The position numbers and the translations under genes were made by a program. Below, piece after piece: positions 57,301 to 63,779 of a DNA stretch of 64,000 bases. Under the pieces are notes generated by a model that worked only from the letters and a program-made list of their open reading frames with translations, was not told the origin of the DNA and ran no database searches. The DNA lies in contig JAUIGV010000007.1 of assembly GCA_030432565.1 (NCBI GenBank), positions 124,001-188,000 of the forward strand, given 5' to 3'. This DNA is from Verrucomicrobiia bacterium (GTDB taxonomy: Bacteria > Verrucomicrobiota > Verrucomicrobiia > Verrucomicrobiales > Akkermansiaceae). Positions within the stretch are counted from its first letter, which is position 1. Every line of letters starts with the position of its first letter.

Positions 57301-60003
57301 GAGGCGGAATTCGCGTTCCTGGGTTCCGCGGGCCAGGTCCCAGACCCTCGCCCGTTGATCTTTCCCGCTCGAGACAAGATGAGTCCCGGCGGGGTGGAAG
57401 TTGGCACTGGTCACGAGCTCTTTCATTTCAACCTTGTCCGGGTTGCCGGGATGGTGAAATTCCTGGCACCGGGGAGTGGCCACGGGGGCCTTGACGAGAT
57501 GGCTTCGACCGCCCAGCCCGAAGGTGAGAATTTCATCACCATCGGGTTTCCACCGAGCCCCGAAGAAGCTCAACCCGCGGTCGACAGCGTCCCCGATCTT
57601 ATTTCCGCTCGCAGCGTCCCAGACCTCGACCCGTCTGTCATCGACAGTCAGGAATTGGTGTCCCCTGGGGTGAAAATGCACCGCCTTGAGCAGCCCCTGC
57701 ACTTGGATGGGAGGCTCGAATTGCGGTTTCCCGCTGGCGACATTCCAGACATGAACCCAGTCGTTGCCGGAACGGCTGGCCAGCAGCAACCCGTCCTGGC
57801 TGAACTCGAGGGCTCGCACCGACTCGGCGTGAAAAAAAGGCTCACCCACCGGCTCTCCACTGGCCACCTCCCAGAGCCTGACCGTCCGGTCTTCCGAGGC
57901 AGTGGCAAACGTTCGTCCATCCGGACTGAAGGCAAAATCCCAGATGGCGAGACCGGAAGGATGCCGGATCTCCCAGAGCTTGGCCCCGGATTGGGCATCG
58001 CAAAGAGTCAACCTTCGGTTGCGAATGAAGGCGAGCTGGCTTTCGTCGGGACTGAACATACCCTCCATCGCATTGGACCAACCCGGTTCCGGAATGGAAA
58101 AAAGCGCTTTTCCGGTTGCCGAATCGAACACCCAGACCTCGTTTTGATTCCTCTCGCTGTTTCGATAACTTCCTCCCGTGATAAAGGAACCCCCGCTGGG
58201 ACTGAATCTCGCAAAGTAGGTCTTCCCCTCAAGGACCACCGGCTTCCCGACCACATTCCCGGTTTCGTAGTTGTAAATGCGAAGGCACGAGACCTCGGAA
58301 GAAGTCGCACGGTGGTCTGCCAACAACCAAGGCTCGCTGGGATGAAAAGAGACATCAAAGCCGAAGTCCCGCCCCTGGTAGCCCGGGAGATCCGGAAGGG
58401 GTTTCCCCACCGGATCGCCGGTCCGGGCATTCCACACTTGGATCCCTGTTTCATCCTCGGTCGAGGTCGCCAACAGCGATCCATCGAGGCTGAGGGCGGC
58501 ATCTTGAGAGTTGGGAAAGAGCCGCTGCACGCGCGTGAAATCGTGCCGCTGCAGGGCCGACAGGAGCCTCTCGGCCGCCACCAGGTTTTCGTCATCCTCG
58601 CGAATCAATTGCGCCAGCTTCGCCATGCCCAGCCTCTTTTTTCCCGACGCCAGCAGCCCCTCGGCCTCTGCGTGACGCGCGATCAGGCTGATCCGGACGG
58701 CCCGGGCCTCGGAAGTCACGGCCTTTTCCCGGGCCTTTTTCTCCGAAAAGAAAAAGAGGGTACTCACGACCGCAGCAATCGCCAGACTGGCAACCACCGT
58801 GCCACCGGTGATGACGACCACCCGGTTTCTCCGCACATATTTACCAAAGCGATAAGCCAGGCTCGGTGCGCCCGCCTCTACCGGCTCGTCGGCGAGATAC
58901 CGCCTGACGTCCGCAGCCAGACCATTGGCGGTGTCGTAGCGGCGCTTGCGGTCCTTATCGAGAGCCTTCATCACGATCCAGTCGAGATCGCGGTCGATGC
59001 GCGTGGGCGGAATGATCTCGCGCGCGTTCCGGTTGGCGCGGTTTTGCCGAAGGGTGAGGCGGGTGCTCGGCCGGAGTGGCTCCTCCTCGCGGATCACCCG
59101 TCGAATTTCATCCTGACCAATCGAGGAAAGACGATTGGCATCAAGCGGAGTGGTTCCAGTGAGCAATTCATACAGAAGAACGCCCAGGGAGTAGATATCA
59201 CTGCGGGTATCGATGTCGAGACCGCTCATCTCGGCCTGCTCCGGACTCATGTAAGCCGGGGTCCCGATGAACTGCTCGAAGCGGGTGAAGAGCGTCTTTT
59301 GCGTGAGATCCTGCTGGGTTGCCTTGGCCACTCCGAAGTCGATGACCTTGGGGACCGGCTTGTCATCGTGCAGGGTCACCATGACATTCGACGGTTTGAG
59401 ATCCCGGTGAATGATCCCCTTTTGGTGGGCGTGCTGCACCGCACTGCAAACCTCCAGGAAAAGCTCCAATCGTTTCTCGGTGTCCAGTTTCTGTTCCTCA
59501 CAGAACTTCGTAATCGGAATGCCCCGCACCAATTCCATCACGAAATACGGCCTTCCCGCCTCGGTTGCCCCGGCATCGTAGACCCGGGCGATGTTGGGAT
59601 GATCCATCATCGCGAGCGCCTGGCGTTCAACCTCGAAGCGGGCCACTACCTGGCGGGTGTCCATTCCCAATTTGATGACCTTCACCGCCACCCGCCGTTT
59701 CACCGGCTCAAGCTGCTCCGCCATGAAGACCGAGCCAAAGGCCCCCTCCCCGATCCTTTGCAACAGCTTGTAGTGCCCCACCAGGGTGCCCGAAGCCAAG
59801 TCCCCGTCGTCCCGATCGTTCACCCCTTCGAAGGGCGGGTCTTCCATGAAACTCCCGCCCCCGGCGGCCTGATCTGCCTCCAGCAGCTCCATCACCCGTC
59901 CCTTCATGAACTCGTCGTCCCCGCAAGCCTCGTCGAGGTAAACCCGCAAGGTCTCGTCATCACCATCGAGGGGTGCCTCGGAAAAAATCTCAATCTCTCG
60001 CAT
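54304..60003 (-). CDS. Giant transmembrane Ser/Thr kinase with WD40 sensor region (kinase 2)
   Basis: This 1899-residue paralog of kinase 1 has the same domain order. The kinase domain is complete (IGEGAFGSVF, VAVK with Lys108, HRDLKPSN with Asp201, DFG 222-224, GTPAYMSPEQAEM). A membrane helix lies at about 394-419 and a short coiled coil follows. Next come WD40 repeats (TSNDHTARVWETATG), a TPR-like stretch, a galactose-binding-like domain (DDGAVVYLNGQEILRSNMP) and the conserved end (YAVTLE). Kinase parts are similar and WD40 parts strongly diverged, while the last roughly 290 codons are nearly identical in DNA to kinase 1. The sigma 2 gene ends 85 bases upstream, and the gap carries an island promoter element, so the kinase may be induced by its own sigma factor. 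The opposite strand is open for over 1200 codons, which I take as a composition artefact. Confidence 0.92.
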   Translation of the reverse strand: MREIEIFSEAPLDGDDETLRVYLDEACGDDEFMKGRVMELLEADQAAGGGSFMEDPPFEGVNDRDDGDLASGTLVGHYKLLQRIGEGAFGSVFMAEQLEPVKRRVAVKVIKLGMDTRQVVARFEVERQALAMMDHPNIARVYDAGATEAGRPYFVMELVRGIPITKFCEEQKLDTEKRLELFLEVCSAVQHAHQKGIIHRDLKPSNVMVTLHDDKPVPKVIDFGVAKATQQDLTQKTLFTRFEQFIGTPAYMSPEQAEMSGLDIDTRSDIYSLGVLLYELLTGTTPLDANRLSSIGQDEIRRVIREEEPLRPSTRLTLRQNRANRNAREIIPPTRIDRDLDWIVMKALDKDRKRRYDTANGLAADVRRYLADEPVEAGAPSLAYRFGKYVRRNRVVVITGGTVVASLAIAAVVSTLFFFSEKKAREKAVTSEARAVRISLIARHAEAEGLLASGKKRLGMAKLAQLIREDDENLVAAERLLSALQRHDFTRVQRLFPNSQDAALSLDGSLLATSTEDETGIQVWNARTGDPVGKPLPDLPGYQGRDFGFDVSFHPSEPWLLADHRATSSEVSCLRIYNYETGNVVGKPVVLEGKTYFARFSPSGGSFITGGSYRNSERNQNEVWVFDSATGKALFSIPEPGWSNAMEGMFSPDESQLAFIRNRRLTLCDAQSGAKLWEIRHPSGLAIWDFAFSPDGRTFATASEDRTVRLWEVASGEPVGEPFFHAESVRALEFSQDGLLLASRSGNDWVHVWNVASGKPQFEPPIQVQGLLKAVHFHPRGHQFLTVDDRRVEVWDAASGNKIGDAVDRGLSFFGARWKPDGDEILTFGLGGRSHLVKAPVATPRCQEFHHPGNPDKVEMKELVTSANFHPAGTHLVSSGKDQRARVWDLARGTQEREFRLDSVVEWVDYSPDGSLLLATWASPGGGVRVWDTGTWKRKDSLESGYVGFATFVPPRDGGNGWEVLNAAGGGPPFLWNPGEETPPTFFETDLRLTKTMVDAVAQSHDGSLVATLSSANEVLLWDAHTGDLVRRLDGDYGQEGHTDYVRSVCFSADDTRILTTSNDHTARVWETATGRQLIWPPMKHGEEVTYGTFSPGEERWIATASRDGTARVWDATTGEPVGVPMQHESWVNHVAFDLWGERIITASDDGMDRVWDAATGFPLSEPMEHDGQSRYATFGPSGNRALTVGLDSKVRLWELPRFPKRKVPEWLPGWIEGVVGLRIDDSNRVVEVDHEEGKQLEKRAREAVKGDEFYGRYVRWFYESPETRSISPFSEVTTSQYVRHRMQDRTLAGEPVLESLREVIRMAPGHHPAHLELARSLAAMQDGDPIGNLERARYHAQVAASLQPEDGGSRNLVTEIKGRLTRITVESQCEALEKQSVDLRDAGQGAAALGLMRQAILERSKMVAEADWWPPAEESGELFANWVEFGRKEIVVPKGAFWKYFDDPDSSVPVGWQEPGFADEDWADGRARLGFSRNGEDGEVTVLRKGPEGAERMAFYFRHRFQYDPNQTELVPGALILSLLRDDGAVVYLNGQEILRSNMPVGKIDDQKRALSAVGREQEHTFIPCLTGRHHLRLGENVLAVEVHQSGPNSSDVSFDLEVALGEHPFPDEAGLSASGKFSDAEAAFLHWTFGGPAETIEAIDRILAPLAGSFEPVKVRQRKKWWRRKAWILYSSGREEEALRLLDQVEGVPPRDPGLDPQCLDLGEVYTSSLYEKNPPRPGSPAVALERLPESFDPKGGPSFDLRGWIQLKGGDSGSDASEDGTESDTPAKVEIPVGRSCRKIHFLHGARTVADDPGVVIARYRMHFEDGSGFEEEEMVLGRDVAGLWLSERPAQETVNLEGIAWTHPFRANSRQATLGLTQMTWENRSGKKISHIEFVSAGKKANPVLYAVTLE
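54348..55212. repeat. Long near-identical repeat, copy 2 (3' end of kinase 2)
   Basis: Partner of 32800-33660: a direct repeat, nearly base-identical by eye, encoding the C-terminal part of kinase 2. Only scattered single-base differences are visible. About 21.5 kb separates the copies, so recombination between them could delete the whole surface-protein cluster in between. Confidence 0.8.
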
Positions 60004-60031
60004 TCTTGAAGTTCGTCATGATTTCTACCAC

Positions 60032-60060
60032 AGGCGCAAAAAACACCGAAACCCTGTCAA
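60032..60060 (-). promoter_or_regulatory. Island promoter element before kinase 2
   Basis: On the minus strand: TTGACAGGGTTT, 10 bases, TGCGC (60038-60034), then CTGTGG. The first box is identical to those at 60756 and 63704. It lies in the 85-base gap between sigma 2 and kinase 2, 31 bases upstream of the kinase ATG, consistent with a separate, sigma-dependent promoter for the kinase. Confidence 0.7.
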
Positions 60061-60088
60061 AATTCGCAAAGTTATTTTGCGATTCCAC

Positions 60089-60652
60089 TCAGAGTTCCAC
60101 CGAGACCTCCCGGTAAAGCCAGGCCCGAGCCCCCCGCCAGATGCGATGCACCGTGCTCTCGGAGGTCCCCAGGGCATGAGCCGTTTCCGGCACGGTTAGG
60201 CCGGCATAGTAACGCAGCTTCACCACTTCGGCATATTCCGGGCTCTCCACCTCCAGTTTTTGCAGGGCTTCCTCAATCGCGAGGATCTCCTCGGACGGAA
60301 CGGTGAATTCGAGCTGCGATTCATTGAGTTCGGTATGGCGGACATTCGACCCGCGCTTTTGGCTCATCTTCTTGCGGGCACTCTCAATCAAGATCCGGCG
60401 CATGGCCTCGGCGGCCGCGGTGAAAAAATGCCCCCGGCTGTCCCACTGCCGTTCCTCACCATCCGGCCCGAGCAATCTGACGTAGGCCTCATGGACCAAG
60501 GCGGTCGGCTGGAGGGTGTGTCCCGCTCTCTCCCCCGCCATCTTGTTGGCCGCAATCCGCCGCAATTCCTCATAAGCCAGCGGCAAGATCATCTCGCCGG
60601 CTTGCGAATCACCCGACTCCACAGCCTCAAATATTTTGGTGAGTTCACTCAT
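60089..60652 (-). CDS. ECF sigma factor, TALVHEAY type (sigma 2)
   Basis: This 187-residue paralog of sigma 1 has YEELRRIAANKMAGERAG and LQPTALVHEAYVRL in region 2 and ETAHALGTSESTVHRIWRGA as the region 4 helix-turn-helix. As in sigma 1, region 2.2 lacks the acidic DxxD residues used to bind the polymerase clamp (here QPTA), and Thr50 sits in that place, also flanked by Thr46. It belongs to the same ECF43-like group, in which activation by a Hanks kinase has been shown for Vibrio EcfP/PknT. No anti-sigma gene is present; kinase 2 directly downstream is the likely regulator. The divergent gene at 60829 carries an island promoter element facing away from it. Confidence 0.92.
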   Translation of the reverse strand: MSELTKIFEAVESGDSQAGEMILPLAYEELRRIAANKMAGERAGHTLQPTALVHEAYVRLLGPDGEERQWDSRGHFFTAAAEAMRRILIESARKKMSQKRGSNVRHTELNESQLEFTVPSEEILAIEEALQKLEVESPEYAEVVKLRYYAGLTVPETAHALGTSESTVHRIWRGARAWLYREVSVEL

Positions 60653-60753
60653 GACATTTTCCTGCTTCTTCTTGCATTCAAGCGGTCCGCTGCCGGGGCC
60701 GCAACTCCTATCCTCGCGATCCTCACCGGCCCTCCTCTAAAAAGTAGAAAATC

Positions 60754-60787
60754 ATGACAGGGTTTTCCTCCTTTCTGCGCTTGAGAG
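60754..60787 (+). promoter_or_regulatory. Island promoter element before CSLREA gene 2
   Basis: ATGACAGGGTTT (GACAGGGTTT at 60756-60765), 10 bases, TGCGC (60776-60780), then TTGAGAG. It is shared nearly base for base with the element at 63704-63735, including the downstream TTGAGAGG. An ATG at 60754 is part of the promoter box and should not be taken as the gene start. Confidence 0.75.
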
Positions 60788-60828
60788 GGCGACGCCTTTT
60801 TCCGTCACCCTCCCACTCTGTCCAAGCC

Positions 60829-62637
60829 ATGACTCACACCCCTTCCAAAAAATCGACCCGCCACCGCGGCCTCCACCTGTCCCGCACCCAGCGCAAGGCT
60901 CTCCGTCGCCGGAGCCAAAACGCGCTGCGCTACTGGAAATTCCTCACCCGCTGCTTCACCTCGCTGCGCAGGCGGCCCGCCTTCCGCTGGATCCGCGCCT
61001 TCAAGCGACTCCGCACCGCCTTCGGCGCCCTGGCGCTGGCCTGCTGGCTGCCCACCCTCGCGCAAGCCGATACCTTCACCGTCAACAGCAACTCCGACAT
61101 CTCGGAGGAAGAAGACGGAGACCTCACCCTGCGCGAGGCGATCACCCGGGCCAACGAGAACCCGGGCCCGGACACCATTGACTTCACCGACGAGCTCTCC
61201 GGGGCGGTGATCAAATTGACCCAAGGCGAACTCGCCATCAGCGACGACCTGAGCATTGACGCCTCTGGCCTTGCCGAAGCGCCCATCATCGATGCCGATG
61301 AAAAATCCCGCGTGATGCACTTCACCGAATCCGAGGGCGATCTGGTGCTCACCAAGCTCACGCTGCGAAATGGCAGAGTGAGAAATGGACATGGAGGCGG
61401 CGTTCTCTCTGCCTCAAGCGGCTCCCTCATTTTGGTGAACTCACTGGTGAGTGATCATTTCGTCCAATACGGAAATGGTGGTGGCCTGTTCTCCCGCGGA
61501 ACCATCACTCTTCAGAATTCAACGATCAGAGGGAACGTCAGTATGGAAGACCTTGCTAATCTTCCAATAGCCCCAGGAGATAGCAATATTTTCGAGGGCC
61601 AAGGCGGTGGGATCTACAGCGGCGGAGCTCTCACAATCACCGAATCAACGATTAGCGGAAATTATGGGCATCTCGGCGGTGGCGGAGTTTACTCGCGATC
61701 CGGCTCCGTGATTCTCAAAAGCTCGACAGTCAGTGGAAACCGATGTGATTCATATTACTCGAGAGGGGGAGGCATCCGCCTGAATTCGAGCTCCATCACC
61801 ATTTCCCATTCGACGATCACTCAAAACGGATCATCGACTGGAGGTGGGATTTTCTTCGGTGTCTCCGTCGGTGAAGCGGTCAAACTTTCGAATTCCATCG
61901 TCGCCGGGAACTTCGTCAGATGGGAGGACATCTATTCCCCTCCCGTATCCGTCTTCGCTTCCGACCTCCTTTTCTTCTCTGGATCCCCGACCACCCTCGA
62001 GGTCTCCCACTGCCTCATCGGCACGAGCAGGGGTGCCCGCCTCGACGAGGCCCAACTCAACGAGAACAACCTCATCGACGTCGACCCGCTCCTCGCTCCG
62101 CTCGCCGATAATGGTGGCCCAACCCAAACGATGCTGCCTTATCCCGAATCACCCGTCATCAATGCCGGGGCCCGGACCTGGCACACCGCCGATCAACGGG
62201 GGCTCGCTCATACCGGAGCCCCCGACATCGGGGCCGTTGAATTCCAGGGGACGTCCGACCTGCCCCGGGTCCTCCCACTCGACCACGATGGCGACGGCTC
62301 CTCCTTTCAAATTGAAAAGGCGGTGGGCACCAACCCCTTTGTGGCCGACCCGAATGACCCCCGCCTCCTTCAGCGGCCCGTTTTCAACGCCGAAGGCCAG
62401 GCCGTGCTGAGCTTTGGGATTGCTGAAACCGCCCTCCCCGGCACCCGTTGGATCCTCGAACGGACCACCGACCTCCTCACCTTCGAAGCAATCCATCGCT
62501 TCGATGGCACGGAACACCTCACCTACGAGGGCCGCCCGGTCACCATCACCGAGACCGACTTCGGGGTGTCCGTCATCGACGAGGCTCCACCAACCGGTCG
62601 GGTCTTTTACCGGCTGAGAATTGCCTTGGCGGAATGA
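60829..62637 (+). CDS. CSLREA-type right-handed beta-helix surface protein (copy 2)
   Basis: I use the ATG at 60829 (602 residues, MTHTPSKKSTRHRGLH), because it matches the start of copy 1 (MTTTPTKKSTRHRGLH). A longer in-frame ATG at 60754 lies inside the promoter element. The Arg/Lys-rich leader of about 62 residues, the hydrophobic core (LGALALACWLP), the cleavage site (LAQA) and the CSLREA-like start (GDLTLREAITRANENPG) are almost identical to copy 1. The beta-helix repeats in the middle have diverged and rearranged. The LADNGGPTQTMLPYPESP segment and the shared C-terminal domain (ILERTTDLLTFEAIHRF) are again close. Predicted cell-surface protein under control of the island promoter class. 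Confidence 0.85.
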   Translation: MTHTPSKKSTRHRGLHLSRTQRKALRRRSQNALRYWKFLTRCFTSLRRRPAFRWIRAFKRLRTAFGALALACWLPTLAQADTFTVNSNSDISEEEDGDLTLREAITRANENPGPDTIDFTDELSGAVIKLTQGELAISDDLSIDASGLAEAPIIDADEKSRVMHFTESEGDLVLTKLTLRNGRVRNGHGGGVLSASSGSLILVNSLVSDHFVQYGNGGGLFSRGTITLQNSTIRGNVSMEDLANLPIAPGDSNIFEGQGGGIYSGGALTITESTISGNYGHLGGGGVYSRSGSVILKSSTVSGNRCDSYYSRGGGIRLNSSSITISHSTITQNGSSTGGGIFFGVSVGEAVKLSNSIVAGNFVRWEDIYSPPVSVFASDLLFFSGSPTTLEVSHCLIGTSRGARLDEAQLNENNLIDVDPLLAPLADNGGPTQTMLPYPESPVINAGARTWHTADQRGLAHTGAPDIGAVEFQGTSDLPRVLPLDHDGDGSSFQIEKAVGTNPFVADPNDPRLLQRPVFNAEGQAVLSFGIAETALPGTRWILERTTDLLTFEAIHRFDGTEHLTYEGRPVTITETDFGVSVIDEAPPTGRVFYRLRIALAE

Positions 62638-62673
62638 CGAAATTGGATGCTCTCCAATTTTTGTGAAAAAACT

Positions 62674-62698
62674 GACGTCTTTTTCCGCTCTTTCGCGC
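62674..62698 (+). promoter_or_regulatory. Island promoter element before the sulfotransferase
   Basis: GACGTCTTTT (62674-62683), 10 bases, CGCGC (62694-62698), then ATGTCTC. The first box resembles that before the giant LRR_5 gene (GACGTGTTTT). Transcription would start near 62706, leaving a leader of about 145 bases that contains two hairpins. Confidence 0.6.
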
Positions 62699-62708
62699 AT
62701 GTCTCAAT

Positions 62709-62787
62709 GACGGGCAATGATGTTCGTCACCGTAAGCAATCCAACCATCGCCGCCCCAGGAAATCCTTCCGGGGGCGGCGATTTTTC
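62709..62787 (+). promoter_or_regulatory. Two-hairpin sulfotransferase leader with terminator-like stem (putative attenuator)
   Basis: Hairpin I: GACGGGC (62709-62715), loop AATGAT, GTTCGTC (62722-62728), seven pairs including two G-U. Hairpin II: ATCGCCGCCCC (62747-62757) with GGGGCGGCGAT (62772-62782), followed by further T residues to about 62786, a typical intrinsic terminator. It lies downstream of the promoter element at 62674 but upstream of the start codon at 62851. It may therefore act as an attenuator, or simply end transcription from the CSLREA gene. The leader is preserved at 52179-52248. Confidence 0.6.
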
Positions 62788-62850
62788 AAATCGTCTTCGC
62801 CAATTCCCATCCTTCCCGCCACTCTCATTCCCACCTCAATTTTCTTCCTC

Positions 62851-63675
62851 ATGAAATTTCACTTTATTTCCGGACTACCCCGTTCCGGGTCCACCCTGAC
62901 CTCCGCCCTTCTGCGCCAGAACCCGCGCTTTCATGCCGGCATTTCCAGTCCGGTTGCCGGGCTCATGGAGGGCATCATTTCCAATGTCTCAGCCGGCACC
63001 GAAATGGCCAGTATGGTCAACGGGGAACAACGCGCCCGCATCCTCCGCGGCCTCTTCGAAAGCTATTACGCCGGTCTCGAGGAGGAGGTGGTTTTTGATA
63101 CCAACCGGGCCTGGACCGCCCAACTGCCCGCGCTCATGAAGCTCTTTCCGGAATCCAAACTGATCTGCCTGGTGCGCAATGTGAGCTGGATCATGGATTC
63201 CATGGAGCGTCAGTTCCGCGAAAATGCCTTCGAGCACACCCGCCTCTTCAACAACCCGTCCGAACGCTCCAGCGTCTACACCCGGCTCGAGGCCCTGGCC
63301 CACGCCGACCGGCTCGTCGGTTTCCCCTGGCACGCCCTGCGCGAAGCCTGTTACTCGGAATTCGCGGACCGCCTGGTCCTCGTCGACTACGACCTCCTCA
63401 CCGCCCGGCCGGCCGACGTGATGGAGCTGCTCTACCAATTCCTCGGGGAGGAACCCTTCGAACACAACTTTGAGCAGGTCGACTTCGATTCACCCGTCTT
63501 CGACCGCCAACTGGGACTGGACGGGCTGCACCGGGTGCACCGCAAGGTCGCCCCGAGGCCACGCAAGACCATCCTCCCGCCCGATCTCTTCGAGCGCTAT
63601 GCCAAAATGGATTTCTGGCACCACCTTCCCGACTCTCCGGCCTTCCGCATTGTGGCCGAGCCGAAGGAATCCTGA
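62851..63675 (+). CDS. Sulfotransferase family protein
   Basis: The ATG at 62851 gives 274 residues; an upstream in-frame ATG (62647) would translate through the hairpins and promoter. The protein opens with the 5'-phosphosulfate loop GLPRSGSTL (residues 8-16) for PAPS binding. The 3'-phosphate motif is CLVRNVSWIMDSMER (Arg109, Ser112). The fold continues with LVDYDLLTARPADVMELLY and the C-terminal RKTILPPDLFERY. No signal peptide, so it is cytoplasmic and transfers sulfate from PAPS to an unknown acceptor, perhaps a polysaccharide, glycolipid or protein tyrosine. A truncated second copy lies at 52277-52489. Control probably combines the island promoter with the leader hairpins. Confidence 0.88.
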   Translation: MKFHFISGLPRSGSTLTSALLRQNPRFHAGISSPVAGLMEGIISNVSAGTEMASMVNGEQRARILRGLFESYYAGLEEEVVFDTNRAWTAQLPALMKLFPESKLICLVRNVSWIMDSMERQFRENAFEHTRLFNNPSERSSVYTRLEALAHADRLVGFPWHALREACYSEFADRLVLVDYDLLTARPADVMELLYQFLGEEPFEHNFEQVDFDSPVFDRQLGLDGLHRVHRKVAPRPRKTILPPDLFERYAKMDFWHHLPDSPAFRIVAEPKES

Positions 63676-63703
63676 GCCCCTCCGAAAAAAAATCAAAAAC
63701 CGT

Positions 63704-63735
63704 GACAGGGTTTGTCCGGGTTTTGCGCTTGAGAG
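63704..63735 (+). promoter_or_regulatory. Island promoter element before the right-edge gene
   Basis: GTGACAGGGTTT (GACAGGGTTT at 63704-63713), 10 bases, TGCGC (63724-63728), then TTGAGAGGACAA. Nearly identical to the element at 60754-60787. The start codon at 63780 is about 50 bases downstream. Confidence 0.75.
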
Positions 63736-63779
63736 GACAACCCCCGAAAGAAGGGCCTCCATTCAAACCCAGAATCGCC

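Noticed and set aside
56284-60009. A very long open frame (about 1240 codons) on the plus strand opposite kinase 2
   Set aside because: It is exactly antisense to a well-supported kinase, its translation has no domain or repeat structure, and such frames are common opposite GC-rich genes with biased third positions.
60754-60828. ATG start at 60754 for CSLREA protein 2
   Set aside because: This ATG belongs to the promoter element shared with 63704 and 60060, and the paralog starts at the position matching 60829.
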